Shown here in pieces: positions 6,726 through 13,984 of a DNA stretch of 15,630 bases. The stretch lies in assembly GCA_003453695.1 (NCBI GenBank), contig DMNK01000162.1:366-15995 (forward strand). Reading direction: 5' to 3'. The stretch comes from Acidimicrobiaceae bacterium (lineage in GTDB: Bacteria > Actinomycetota > Acidimicrobiia > Acidimicrobiales > UBA8190). Position numbers and translations under genes: made by a program. The notes under the pieces are model-generated. The model saw only the letters and a program-made list of their open reading frames with translations. It searched no databases and was not told the origin of the DNA. Within the stretch, counting starts at the first letter, position 1, and every line of letters begins with the position of its first letter.

Positions 6726-6834
6726 CTCGCCGGCGGCAGGCGTCCAGAGGCCCACGCCCGTCTACTCGCCGCTCAACAGTTCGTCCGTCCCCGGAAGCGG
6801 CGTCGTGACGTGCCACTTCGGAGCGGCGTGTTGA
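6589..6834 (+). CDS. Small single-pass membrane protein with C-terminal Cys pair
   Basis: The product is 81 residues. About 20 mostly polar residues are followed by one hydrophobic helix (VVLLAVAIVVLLTAAFVAG, residues 23-41) and a Ser/Pro/Gly-rich tail that ends CHFGAAC. By the positive-inside rule the Arg before the helix places the N-terminus in the cytoplasm and the tail outside, as an uncleaved anchor or a signal peptide. The start is GTG at 6589 with AAAGGA at 6575-6580, 8 nt upstream. The two Cys could form a disulfide or bind a ligand, which is inference. It lies 122 bp upstream of the LuxR regulator on the same strand. I do not recognise a family. Confidence 0.65.
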   Translation: MTTTPSITTPLDYPRAMSRALRVVLLAVAIVVLLTAAFVAGRTTGSSPAAGVQRPTPVYSPLNSSSVPGSGVVTCHFGAAC

Positions 6835-6857
6835 CGTCCCTCGCCGATCAGACGTCG

Positions 6858-6887
6858 GGCGGCGGTTCCCCTCGGGGGGCCGCCGCC
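6858..6887 (+). promoter_or_regulatory. Very stable GC hairpin in the LuxR leader
   Basis: GGCGGCGG (6858-6865) pairs perfectly with CCGCCGCC (6880-6887). Inside, TT faces GG (two wobble pairs) and CCC pairs with GGG around a CTCG loop, giving about 13 stacked pairs. It begins 24 nt after the small-gene stop and ends 69 nt before the LuxR start. No T tract follows, so it is either a U-less terminator or attenuator, or a processing/stability element. Confidence 0.5.
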
Positions 6888-6956
6888 GACGCGTCGTCCG
6901 GCGACATACGAGAGGCCAGGCGCGAGACTTCCCACATGGCGGGAGGAGCCAGGTGC

Positions 6957-9917
6957 GTGCCGTTCGTCGGGAGAACCGGCGAGCTGGCCCGGCTCGGCGC
7001 CCTCCTCGAGCAGGTGCCCACGGCGGGGAGCGCCACCGTGTTCGTCGGGGGTGAGGCCGGGATGGGGAAGACCCGGCTCGTCGACGAGCTGTCGGGCCGC
7101 GCCCGTCTGCTCGGCTTCCGTGTCGCCGTCGGGGGTGCCACGCCGCTCGAGGGAAGGGGCTTGCCGTACGGGGTGATGGTCTCCGCCCTGCGTGACCTCG
7201 AGCACCAGCTGCCGACGGACCTCGCCAACAGCGTCCTCGGTCCCGCCTTCGGAGCCCTCGGCTTGCCGTTGGCGGGCGGCGCGCCGGCGGAGTCTCCGCC
7301 GCGGCCGGTCCCCGGGACGATGGCCAAGGTGTGGCTGCTCGAGGTCATCCTCCGATCCCTCGCCGTCTTGAGCGAGGCGACGCCCACCCTGCTCGTGCTC
7401 GAGGACCTGCAATGGAGCGACGCCGCGTCGTTGGGCGTCGTCGACTTCGTGACCCGCGGCGCCGGCTCGTCGAAACTGATCGTCGTATGCACCTACCGCA
7501 TCGACGAGGTGCGGACCGGCGACCCGTTGGAGAACGCCGTCGTCGAGCTGGGGCGACTGCCTCAGGTGAGCACGATCCTGCTCGGTGGGCTCGACGAGCT
7601 CGATCTCGTCGCCTTCGTCTCGGCGATCCTCGGCCGCCGTCCCGAACGGACGCTGGTAGACGCCTTGCGCTCGCGGTCTGCCGGCAACCCCTTCTTCGTC
7701 GAGGAGCTGGTCGCCGCCGGCGCCGTCGGTGCCTGGTCGCCCACGTTGACCGGTGCCGTCGCCAGCAGGCTCGCCGGACTGTCGTCCCAGGCGGCAACGG
7801 TGCTCGGCGCCGCCTCTGCTCTGGGCGTGGAAGCTCGTCACGCGCTGCTCCTCGAGGCCACCGGCCTCGGAGAGCTCGAGTTCGACACCGCCGTCAGGGA
7901 GTGCATCGGGCGCCAGGTGGTCGTGCCGTCGGACCGAGGAACCGGGTACCGCTTCCGACACGAGCTCGTGCGCGAGGCGGTGTACGGATCGCTCCTGCCC
8001 GGTGAGCGGATCCGTGTCCACCGCCGGATCGCCGAGGCGCTGCGTTCGTACGCGCCCACCGCCCCCGCTGGCCAAGGTGTGCCCGAGGCAGAGCTCGCCG
8101 CCCACTGGTGGGCAGCGGGATTATGGAACGAGGCCCTGTGCAGCGCCCTGGCGGCCGCCGATTCCGCGCTCGAGGTCTTCGCCTTCGAGGAGGCGATCGC
8201 CCACTTGGAGCACGCGCTGGACGCCTACGACCAGCTCGGGCCCGAAGCGGCGTCTTCGATGGTCGATCGGGCCACGCTCGTCGAACGCGCCGCCGACGCT
8301 GCCTATCTGGCCGGCGCGGGCGAACGGTCGATCGAGCTGGCCCGAACCGCCTTGGTCGTCCTCGACGGTGAAGCGGACCCCTTGCGGAGGGCGATGGCAT
8401 ACGTCCGATTGGCCCGCAACCAATGGGCGTTGGCCGACCCGCCGGCGTCGTTCGAGGCGCTGGCTGCTGCCGAGGCGCTGATCCCCACCGACGAACCCAC
8501 AATTGAGCTGGCCCGGACGCTGTCCGAGAAGGCCCGCTGTCTGATGCTCATGTCGCGATTTCGCGAGGGAGAGCTGGTTTGTCGACGGGCGATCTCGGTT
8601 GCGAAGGCGGCCGGCGCCAGACGGGAGGAGGGCCACGCCCTGAACACGCTCGGGGTGTGCCTGAGCTATCTGGGACTCAGGGACGAGGGCATAGAGATGC
8701 TGCGGGACGCCCTCAGGACCGCCGAGGACTTGCGAAGCCCCGAGGACATCAGCCGGGGCTATTCGAACCTGAGCTCCCTCCTCTACACGGCGGGCAGGCT
8801 GGAGGAGGCCGTCGAGCTCGTGCGCTCCAGCGCCTCGTCCGACGAGGATCTCGGCGGCATCCGGTTCCAGGGCGCCGCCCTCAACGCTGCCGAGGCCCTG
8901 GTCGACCTCGGCCGATGGGACGAGGCCGAGGCCACCGTCGCCCTGGTCGGCAGCCTCATGGGCAACTGCGGGAACCACCCGGGGATGGTCCGCTCGATGC
9001 TCGCTCTTCGCCGCGGGAATCTCGAGGAGGCGGCACACGAGATCGCGATCATCGACCGCAACACCGAGCAGCTCGACGACGTCCAATTCCGTGGGACCGT
9101 CCTGGTGCGCCTCGCGGAGCTCGCTCTTCTCGAGGGGAGGCCGTGGGAGGGATACGAGGCAGTCGAGCGGGCTCTGGCCCTGGCGGCGAGCACCGACGAC
9201 AGCGACGTCATCCCGGAGATGTGCGCCAAGGGGGCCCAGGCCCTGGCGGACACGCTGGAACAGGCACGAGTCGCCGGACGACGACACGACCCCGTCAAGC
9301 TGCAGCTCCTGGCGGGCGAGCTCGCCGAACATGCCGGTGAGGTCGTGGCCCGCTCCGGTGGCGAGAGCGCGACCGGCGCCCCGCGGGCGCAGGCCATGGT
9401 CGCCCTGTGCATCGCCGAGGCCACCAGGCTGGACCGCTCCGACCCGTCCGCTTGGGAATCGGCGGAGAGGCAGTGGAGGCAGCTCGGTCAACCCTTCGAG
9501 ACCGCCTACTGCCAGTGGCGCCACGCTGACGCCCTGCTCGCCACGCGGTCGCGCCGCGCCCAGGCGCGCGATCTCCTCCGCGACGCGTGGCGCACGGCTG
9601 TCGGACTCGGTGCGCGCCCCCTGGTGAGCCGGGTGGAGGCGCTCGCCCAGCGGGCCGGCATCGCCCTCGAGCCGGGCACCGAGGACCAGCGGCGCCTGAC
9701 CCGGATGGCGAGCGACCTCGGGATCACGGCTCGGGAGGCCGAGGTGCTCGCCCAGCTCGCCGCGGGAAAGACCGACGGGCAGATCTCGGCCGCCCTCTTC
9801 ATCAGCAAGAAGACGGTGAGCGTCCACGTCTCGAGCCTCCTGCGCAAGCTGGACGCCGGCAGCCGGTACGAGGCGGGCGAGATTGGGCGCCGGGCGGGGC
9901 TGGACCCCTTCGCTTGA
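6957..9917 (+). CDS. LAL-type LuxR-family transcriptional regulator (AAA ATPase, LuxR HTH)
   Basis: The product is 986 residues with the architecture of large ATP-binding LuxR regulators (MalT-like STAND proteins). The N-terminus VPFVGRTGELARL leads into Walker A GEAGMGKT (residues 32-39). Walker B LLVLEDLQWSD begins at about residue 145. Helical TPR-like repeats fill roughly residues 370-880. The C-terminal LuxR HTH is at about 915-975 (ITAREAEVLAQLAAGKTDGQIS, then KKTVSVHVSSLLRKL). The start GTG 6957 is preceded by GGGAGGAG at 6941-6948 with 8-nt spacing, and begins at the usual family N-terminus; upstream ATG 6936 is less likely. It would switch on target genes after binding ATP and an unknown inducer or partner. 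Targets are not shown by the sequence. Confidence 0.92.
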   Translation: MPFVGRTGELARLGALLEQVPTAGSATVFVGGEAGMGKTRLVDELSGRARLLGFRVAVGGATPLEGRGLPYGVMVSALRDLEHQLPTDLANSVLGPAFGALGLPLAGGAPAESPPRPVPGTMAKVWLLEVILRSLAVLSEATPTLLVLEDLQWSDAASLGVVDFVTRGAGSSKLIVVCTYRIDEVRTGDPLENAVVELGRLPQVSTILLGGLDELDLVAFVSAILGRRPERTLVDALRSRSAGNPFFVEELVAAGAVGAWSPTLTGAVASRLAGLSSQAATVLGAASALGVEARHALLLEATGLGELEFDTAVRECIGRQVVVPSDRGTGYRFRHELVREAVYGSLLPGERIRVHRRIAEALRSYAPTAPAGQGVPEAELAAHWWAAGLWNEALCSALAAADSALEVFAFEEAIAHLEHALDAYDQLGPEAASSMVDRATLVERAADAAYLAGAGERSIELARTALVVLDGEADPLRRAMAYVRLARNQWALADPPASFEALAAAEALIPTDEPTIELARTLSEKARCLMLMSRFREGELVCRRAISVAKAAGARREEGHALNTLGVCLSYLGLRDEGIEMLRDALRTAEDLRSPEDISRGYSNLSSLLYTAGRLEEAVELVRSSASSDEDLGGIRFQGAALNAAEALVDLGRWDEAEATVALVGSLMGNCGNHPGMVRSMLALRRGNLEEAAHEIAIIDRNTEQLDDVQFRGTVLVRLAELALLEGRPWEGYEAVERALALAASTDDSDVIPEMCAKGAQALADTLEQARVAGRRHDPVKLQLLAGELAEHAGEVVARSGGESATGAPRAQAMVALCIAEATRLDRSDPSAWESAERQWRQLGQPFETAYCQWRHADALLATRSRRAQARDLLRDAWRTAVGLGARPLVSRVEALAQRAGIALEPGTEDQRRLTRMASDLGITAREAEVLAQLAAGKTDGQISAALFISKKTVSVHVSSLLRKLDAGSRYEAGEIGRRAGLDPFA

Positions 9918-9919
9918 GA

Positions 9920-9973
9920 GCAGGGGCCTGGCGCCCTGCCGTCGTCACGGCGACGACAGGCGGAGGGTCCGCC
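9920..9973 (+). terminator. Three tandem hairpins after the LuxR stop
   Basis: Starting 3 nt after the stop codon: GCAGGG/CCCTGC (9920-9939), GTCGTC/GACGAC (9941-9957) and GGCGGA/TCCGCC with a GGG loop (9959-9973). Each has a perfect 6-bp stem. No T tract follows, as is often seen for terminators in high-GC actinobacteria. They could also protect the 3' end of the mRNA. Confidence 0.45.
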
Positions 9974-9981
9974 ATTCGCTT

Positions 9982-10061
9982 GGGGAAGACCTGGGGACCG
10001 CCGTGGCTGCCGTTGGGGATGGTGCGCGTCGAGTTGGGGACGACCGAAGAAATCCAGGGGA
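9982..10061 (+). repeat. Five GGGGA motifs spaced at DNA-helix turns
   Basis: GGGGA starts at 9982, 9993, 10015, 10036 and 10057, giving steps of 11, 22, 21 and 21 bp. Three of them read TTGGGGA. The steps are close to one or two helical turns, so all motifs would lie on one face of the DNA. The last is 31 bp (about three turns) before the TTGACT at 10088. This resembles an array of binding sites. Confidence 0.5.
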
Positions 10062-10100
10062 CAACATCGGGATTTCGCGAATCGGTGTTGACTCCTTTTT
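10062..10100 (+). terminator. Imperfect hairpin followed by TTTTT
   Basis: CAACATC pairs with GGTGTTG, with an inner GATT/AATC stem separated by a GG bulge, and TTTTT follows at 10096-10100 after five further bases. It may be an intrinsic terminator for read-through from the LuxR gene, about 145 nt downstream of its stop. It overlaps the promoter-like TTGACT. Confidence 0.3.
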
Positions 10101-10116
10101 GCCCCGGGCGCACAGT
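10088..10116 (+). promoter_or_regulatory. Candidate orphan promoter
   Basis: TTGACT (10088-10093) and CACAGT (10111-10116) are 17 bp apart. The -35 is near consensus; the -10 keeps the conserved A at position 2 and T at position 6. It points rightward into sequence with no recognisable gene before the opposing acylphosphatase gene ends at 10397. Confidence 0.35.
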
Positions 10117-10326
10117 GTCACCCAGCCGAACGGAAACGACCGGACAGAACCCGGAAGGAACGCCGAAAGGTGGTTCACCGGAGGAGTACGGAGACGAGCG
10201 TTCGGTCAGGAAGACGGTGTGGGCAGCGGAGGTTCCCTGGGACCAGCCGGTGTCAGCTCCGGACCGGGGTCGTCCGACCCGGGGACGGGCCGTCAACCGA
10301 CTGGCGTTGGCCCCGAGGAGTTCGGG

Positions 10327-10338
10327 CGGCTTCGGCCG
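10327..10338. terminator. UUCG-capped hairpin between convergent units
   Basis: CGGC-TTCG-GCCG is a perfect 4-bp stem with a UUCG tetraloop on the plus strand (CGAA loop on the minus). It lies about 60 nt beyond the acylphosphatase stop and could end transcription from either side. A second, weaker GGC-TTC-GCC hairpin follows near 10353. Confidence 0.3.
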
Positions 10339-10396
10339 ATCCGGCTACTCGGGGCTTCGCCGCGTCCGGGGGTCCGCACCGGGCCCGTCCCCGCGC

Positions 10397-10687
10397 TCAT
10401 ACGACGGCGAACCGGCGGAGGCCGGCCGGGTCCTCCTCGTAGACGTCCACGCTGGTCACCTGGGCCATGGGCGGGCCGTGCCGGGACCACCCCACCATGG
10501 CGTCGACCGCCTCCGCCTCGCCCTCGAAGACGGCCTCGACCGTCCCGTCCGGCCGGTTGGAGACGCTCCCGGCCACACCGAGAACCTGGGCGCGCCGGGC
10601 GCACGAGGCGCGAAAGCCCACGCCGTGTACCCGGCCCGCCACCACGACCCGGCGGCGGACGACGGCAGCGCGCTCGTCGTCGCTCAT
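10397..10687 (-). CDS. acyP: Acylphosphatase
   Basis: This 96-residue protein hydrolyses the carboxyl-phosphate bond of acyl phosphates. The acylphosphatase-like domain is nearly the whole protein. GRVHGVGFRA contains the phosphate-binding loop with catalytic Arg26. VSNRPDGTVEAVFEG contains Asn44, the second catalytic residue. The ending GLRRFAVV matches the family C-terminus. The ATG at 10687 is 21 bp after the nucleotidyltransferase stop; GAGGGG lies rather far upstream, so a start a few codons later is possible. It is the last gene of the thiolase operon. GGCCG-TTTAC-CGGCC, a small inverted repeat, sits just before the start codon. The single-domain length fits a stand-alone enzyme. Confidence 0.88.
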   Translation of the reverse strand: MSDDERAAVVRRRVVVAGRVHGVGFRASCARRAQVLGVAGSVSNRPDGTVEAVFEGEAEAVDAMVGWSRHGPPMAQVTSVDVYEEDPAGLRRFAVV

Positions 10688-10708
10688 TGGCCGTTTACCG
10701 GCCGCCCC

Positions 10709-11659
10709 TCACGCGCTCACGCCCCACACCCGCTCGGATCGGATCCCTTGCCCCACCATCACGGCCAGCTCGGTGCGGACGACGGGCAGGTCGCCCGGAT
10801 GGGTCACCCCGATGCAGCGACCGATGCCCTCGAGCACGCGCACCGGCTGGGCCGGGCCGGCGCCCCTGCCCGTCACCATGGCGCCGATCACCTCGGGGAG
10901 GAGCACCTCGGTGTCGCCGGCCGGCTCCCCTTCGAGCTCCCCGTCCGGGCTCACCTCGGGGTGGACGGCGGCCACCGCCGCCTCGAGGACCGGCCACACC
11001 GAGGAGTGCAGTCCCCACAGGTTGACCGACACCAGCGTGTCCGGCTCGAGCACGGCCGGCTCCTTGCCGTCGTCGCTGTCGAAGCGCCCGTCGGGGCGCC
11101 GGGCCACTCGCTTGCGCTCCACCATCTCGACGAGACGGCCGTCGGGATCGGCCGTGCACGTTCCCCGGGTGACCGGTTCGTCGCTGACGATGGTGTCCGC
11201 CAGCCGGTAGGCGACGTTGGCATGTTCGTCCGACCGCATGAGAAAGCGGCACAGCTCCTCGAGCGAGGGAGCGCCGTAGACGTCGTCGGCATTGATCAAG
11301 GCGAAGGGCGCATCGCCCACGAACCGGTGGGCGCACAGCGCCGCATGGGCGGTGCCGAGGGGGAAGCGCTGCTCGGCCAGCGCCACGTCGAGACCGTCGG
11401 GCCAGCACTGCTCGATGTGGTACGTGATGGCCGGCCCGCTCTGCGGGCCGAGGACGACCACGATGCGGCCGAAGCCCGCCTGGCGGGCGTCACTGGCGTT
11501 CAGGTCGATGACCGCCTCACCGCGCAGGCCAACGGGGGCCAAGGGCTTGCAGCCGCCGCCGTAGCGGGTCGCCATGCCCGCTGCCAGCATGACCAGGGCC
11601 GGGCTCCGGGAGTCGCCGGTCACGGGGTCGTCTGTACCCGCGGTGCCGGCGTCACCCAC
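10709..11659 (-). CDS. Nucleotidyltransferase (NTP_transferase family)
   Basis: This 316-residue protein has the NTP_transferase fold of sugar-nucleotide pyrophosphorylases. The NTP-binding signature is at residues 25-40 (LAAGMATRYGGGCKPL). PLGTAHAALCAHR follows, then ALINADDVYG with the metal-binding aspartates. The pattern GMATRYGG resembles the GMGSRYGG group of bacterial nucleotidyltransferases more than RfbA or GalU. The activated compound is unknown. The GTG at 11659 overlaps the 3' end of the KASIII gene by 8 bp; a downstream in-frame ATG at MLAAGM (residue 24) is the alternative but would cut into the signature strand. The overlap with a lipid-type condensing enzyme gene hints at shared regulation, not necessarily a shared pathway. 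Confidence 0.85.
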   Translation of the reverse strand: MGDAGTAGTDDPVTGDSRSPALVMLAAGMATRYGGGCKPLAPVGLRGEAVIDLNASDARQAGFGRIVVVLGPQSGPAITYHIEQCWPDGLDVALAEQRFPLGTAHAALCAHRFVGDAPFALINADDVYGAPSLEELCRFLMRSDEHANVAYRLADTIVSDEPVTRGTCTADPDGRLVEMVERKRVARRPDGRFDSDDGKEPAVLEPDTLVSVNLWGLHSSVWPVLEAAVAAVHPEVSPDGELEGEPAGDTEVLLPEVIGAMVTGRGAGPAQPVRVLEGIGRCIGVTHPGDLPVVRTELAVMVGQGIRSERVWGVSA

Positions 11660-12584
11660 CCCAACGGAGGACGGCGCTGGCCCACGTCATGCCGCCGCCG
11701 AAGCCGGACAGCAGAACCGTGTCGCCGCCTTTCAGCCGTCCGCTGTCCAGCGCGTCGCACAGGGCGAGCGGGATGGAGGCGGACGAGGTGTTGCCGTAGC
11801 GGTCGATGGTGACGACGCAGCGGTCCTCGGGAATGCCGAGACGTTGGCTGGCGGCGCTGATGATGCGGGCGTTGGCCTGATGGGGCACGAACAGGTCGAC
11901 GTCGGACGGAGCCAGGCGAGCCCGCGACAAGGCGCCCAGCGAGGACTCGACCACCGCCCGCACGGCGTGGCGGAAGATCTCCTTGCCGTTCATGTACAGG
12001 TATCCACCCAGGTCGCACTTGAGCAGGTGGCGCAACGACCCGTCGGCCCCGACGTCCCATCCGAGCAACTCACCGGGACCATCGGTGGCCTCGAGGACCA
12101 CGGCGCCGGCGCCGTCCCCCACCAACACGGCCATGGAGCGGTCGTCCCAGTCGGTGATCTTGGAGAGGGTCTCGCTCCCGACCAGGAGGATGCGCCGGGC
12201 GCCGGACAGCACCAGTCCGTGGGCCACCACGAGCGAGTACACGAAGCCCGAGCACGCTGCGTTCAGGTCGAAGGCCCCGCCGGCCACGCCCAGGGCGTGC
12301 TGCACGGTGGCGGAGGTGCCGGGCACGGTGGCGTCCGGGGTGGTGGTGGCGAGCACGAGCACGTCGATGTCGGCAGCGTCGCGACCGGCCTTCTCGAGGG
12401 CGCGGCGCCCGGCGTCGATGGCCAGCTGCGACGTCGTGCCCCCGATACGCCGCTCCCTGATGCCGGTGCGCTCGGTGATCCAGGCGTCGCTCGTGTCGAG
12501 ACGGGCGGACAGGTCGTCGTTGGTGACGATCTTGTCGGGGACGGCCGCCCCCCAGCCGGTGATGATGGCGCCCGGCACGCTCAC
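11652..12584 (-). CDS. 3-oxoacyl-ACP synthase III (KASIII/FabH-like)
   Basis: This 310-residue condensing enzyme has the thiolase fold. The catalytic triad is complete: Cys111 (NAACSGF), His235 (VPHQANARI) and Asn265 (GNTSSAS). Other family marks are TSDAWITERTGIRERR near the N-terminus, DGAGAVVLE, YLYMNGKEIFRHAV and the C-terminal LLSGFGGGMTWASAVLRW. FabH normally condenses acetyl-CoA or another acyl-CoA with malonyl-ACP to start fatty acid synthesis. Being next to a thiolase rather than fab genes, this copy may serve a special acyl product. The GTG start at 12584 overlaps the thiolase stop by 4 bp (GTGA), so the frame open further upstream is not used. It could also be a DpsC- or OleA-like variant; the primary call is by motif. 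Confidence 0.9.
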   Translation of the reverse strand: MSVPGAIITGWGAAVPDKIVTNDDLSARLDTSDAWITERTGIRERRIGGTTSQLAIDAGRRALEKAGRDAADIDVLVLATTTPDATVPGTSATVQHALGVAGGAFDLNAACSGFVYSLVVAHGLVLSGARRILLVGSETLSKITDWDDRSMAVLVGDGAGAVVLEATDGPGELLGWDVGADGSLRHLLKCDLGGYLYMNGKEIFRHAVRAVVESSLGALSRARLAPSDVDLFVPHQANARIISAASQRLGIPEDRCVVTIDRYGNTSSASIPLALCDALDSGRLKGGDTVLLSGFGGGMTWASAVLRWGG

Positions 12585-13750
12585 CCCCGCTGCAGCACGT
12601 GGATGGCCACCAGGCCGGCGTCGCGTCCGCCCATGATCCCGCCGGTGTTCACCGCCACGGCGGTGGTGGTGTCGGGCCGCTGGCGTGCCCCGGCCCGGCC
12701 CCGGAGCTGTTCGACGAGCTCGACGACCTGGCACAGGCCGGTGGCTCCCAGGGGATGTCCCCGTGCCACCAGACCTCCGCTGGGGTTGACGTACAAGCCG
12801 GCGCCCCCGTAGCCGGTGTGGCCGGCGACGGTGGCCCGGCCCGCCTCACCGGCTCGGAAGAAGCCGAGCGCTTCCAGGGCCCACAGCTCCTCGGCGCTGG
12901 TGGCGTCGTGGACCTCGACCACTTCCACCTCGGACGGTCCGAGACCCGCCTCCTTCCAGGCCTGCTCGGCGGTCTCGGTCAGTCGGTCGTGGTAGTCGAG
13001 CTCTCCGTCGCCCGAGCGCAGCACGCTGGCCCGCACCCGGGGTGCCCCGGAGGAGGCGCCGCTCTCGAGCACCACGGCGGCGGCGCCGTCGGTGAACGAC
13101 GAGCACATCAGTCGCGTGAGCGGGGGGACGACCGACGCAGAGCCCAGGACCTCGCCGGCCGTCGTCTCCTGGCGGAACTGGGCCGAGGGGTTGCGGGCGC
13201 CCTGGGCGCGGGCCTTCACCGCCGTGGCGGCGATCTCGTCCAGCGTCGTTCCCCGGTCCTCGAGCTGTTGTCGGACCCAATTGGCGTTCAGTCCCATGAG
13301 GACGCTGCCCGAGCTGTTCTCGTGGCGGGCGTGCAGGGCGTGGCGCTCGTCGGCGGGCAAGCCGTCTTCGATGCCGGCGAGCGTGCCCAAGCGGTCGCCC
13401 GTCCACATCTTCTCGACGCCGACCACGAGCACCGGCGACTGTCCGGCGCGCACGGCCAGGGTGCCGAGATGGAGCGCCGAGCTCCCCCCGGCACAGGAGT
13501 TGTCCACGTTGACGACGGGGGCCGGGGTGAGGCCGGCTCCGCGCAGCCAGCTCTGGCCCCGCACGCAGCCCTGGTCGGACAACCGCCCTCCGAGCGCGTT
13601 GGCCATGACCACCAGCCCGATGTCGGCCGGTCCCAGCCCGGCATCGGCCATGGCCTGGGCCACCACCTGTCGGGCCATGGCCTCAGGAGCCTGGTCGCGC
13701 CGGTGCATCGACGTCATGGCTACGCCGACCACGCTCACGTCCTGACTCAC
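12581..13750 (-). CDS. Thiolase-family protein (SCP2-type)
   Basis: This 389-residue protein belongs to the thiolase superfamily, close to SCP2-type thiolases and acetyl-CoA acetyltransferase-like proteins. The nucleophile Cys86 lies in NVDNSCAGGSSALH. His281 (VEVHDATSAEE) and His332 (ARGHPLGATG) are in place. The C-terminal catalytic Cys of classical thiolases is absent; the site reads NTGGIMGG, as in the SCP2-type branch. It probably cleaves or forms 3-ketoacyl-CoA bonds with bulky or branched substrates, but the reaction is unproven. GTG at 13750 was chosen because GAGG lies 6 nt before it and the protein begins with the first beta strand (VSVVGVAMT). It is the first gene of the operon and is translationally coupled to the KASIII gene. 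Confidence 0.88.
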   Translation of the reverse strand: MSQDVSVVGVAMTSMHRRDQAPEAMARQVVAQAMADAGLGPADIGLVVMANALGGRLSDQGCVRGQSWLRGAGLTPAPVVNVDNSCAGGSSALHLGTLAVRAGQSPVLVVGVEKMWTGDRLGTLAGIEDGLPADERHALHARHENSSGSVLMGLNANWVRQQLEDRGTTLDEIAATAVKARAQGARNPSAQFRQETTAGEVLGSASVVPPLTRLMCSSFTDGAAAVVLESGASSGAPRVRASVLRSGDGELDYHDRLTETAEQAWKEAGLGPSEVEVVEVHDATSAEELWALEALGFFRAGEAGRATVAGHTGYGGAGLYVNPSGGLVARGHPLGATGLCQVVELVEQLRGRAGARQRPDTTTAVAVNTGGIMGGRDAGLVAIHVLQRG

Positions 13751-13984
13751 AGGCACCTCGCCTTGTTGGAGTCCCGCCATGGGCCGGCCGCGCCTCGGGC
13801 AGGCGACCGCCAACCGGCCGCAGGCCGCATACCCCGCATGGCGTCACTATCCCACGCCCGGGGAGCCGCCAGGACATCCGGCCGGCCCGGCGCCACCAGG
13901 CTGACGAGGGCGTCACCGGGGTCCCGACGACGTGCTCGCCCGGCCGTTTCGCCCTGGCCTGGTCCTTCACGGTTTCACGGCAGA

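Larger units (their letters stand above)
9918..10396. other. 479-bp gene-free spacer between convergent genes
   Basis: No convincing gene lies here. Frames open through it have lower third-position GC than the genes around and Arg/Ser/Pro-rich, shadow-like products. A GTG at 10170 with a distant GGAAGGAA was considered and not accepted. The spacer contains three tandem hairpins (9920-9973), five phased GGGGA motifs (9982-10061), an imperfect hairpin followed by TTTTT (10062-10100), a promoter-like pair (10088-10116), a GC stem at 10262-10283 and a UUCG hairpin at 10327-10338. The mix suggests terminators plus possibly a small RNA. Confidence 0.6.

Noticed and set aside
6762..8105. 447-codon minus-strand frame under the LuxR gene
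   Set aside because: It is a mirror of the LuxR codon pattern, with Gly/Arg/Asp/Glu-rich sequence and no motif.
10170..10442. Plus-strand frame of 90 codons from GTG in the convergent spacer
   Set aside because: The ribosome site is distant, third-position GC is lower than in the genes around, the product is Arg/Ser/Pro-rich and the end overlaps the acylphosphatase gene antisense.
9587..11812. Long plus-strand frame crossing the LuxR end, the spacer and the minus-strand operon
   Set aside because: It crosses three clearly assigned regions and is the complement shadow of GC-rich genes; no domain is seen.
12599..13984. Upstream extension of the Nfu frame
   Set aside because: It is antisense to the thiolase gene; only the part from 13985 has family sequence.
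13751..13984. Promoters in the thiolase/Nfu divergent spacer
   Set aside because: GATAGT- and CAGAAT-like boxes are present but none has a -35 at a suitable distance, so no site is annotated.
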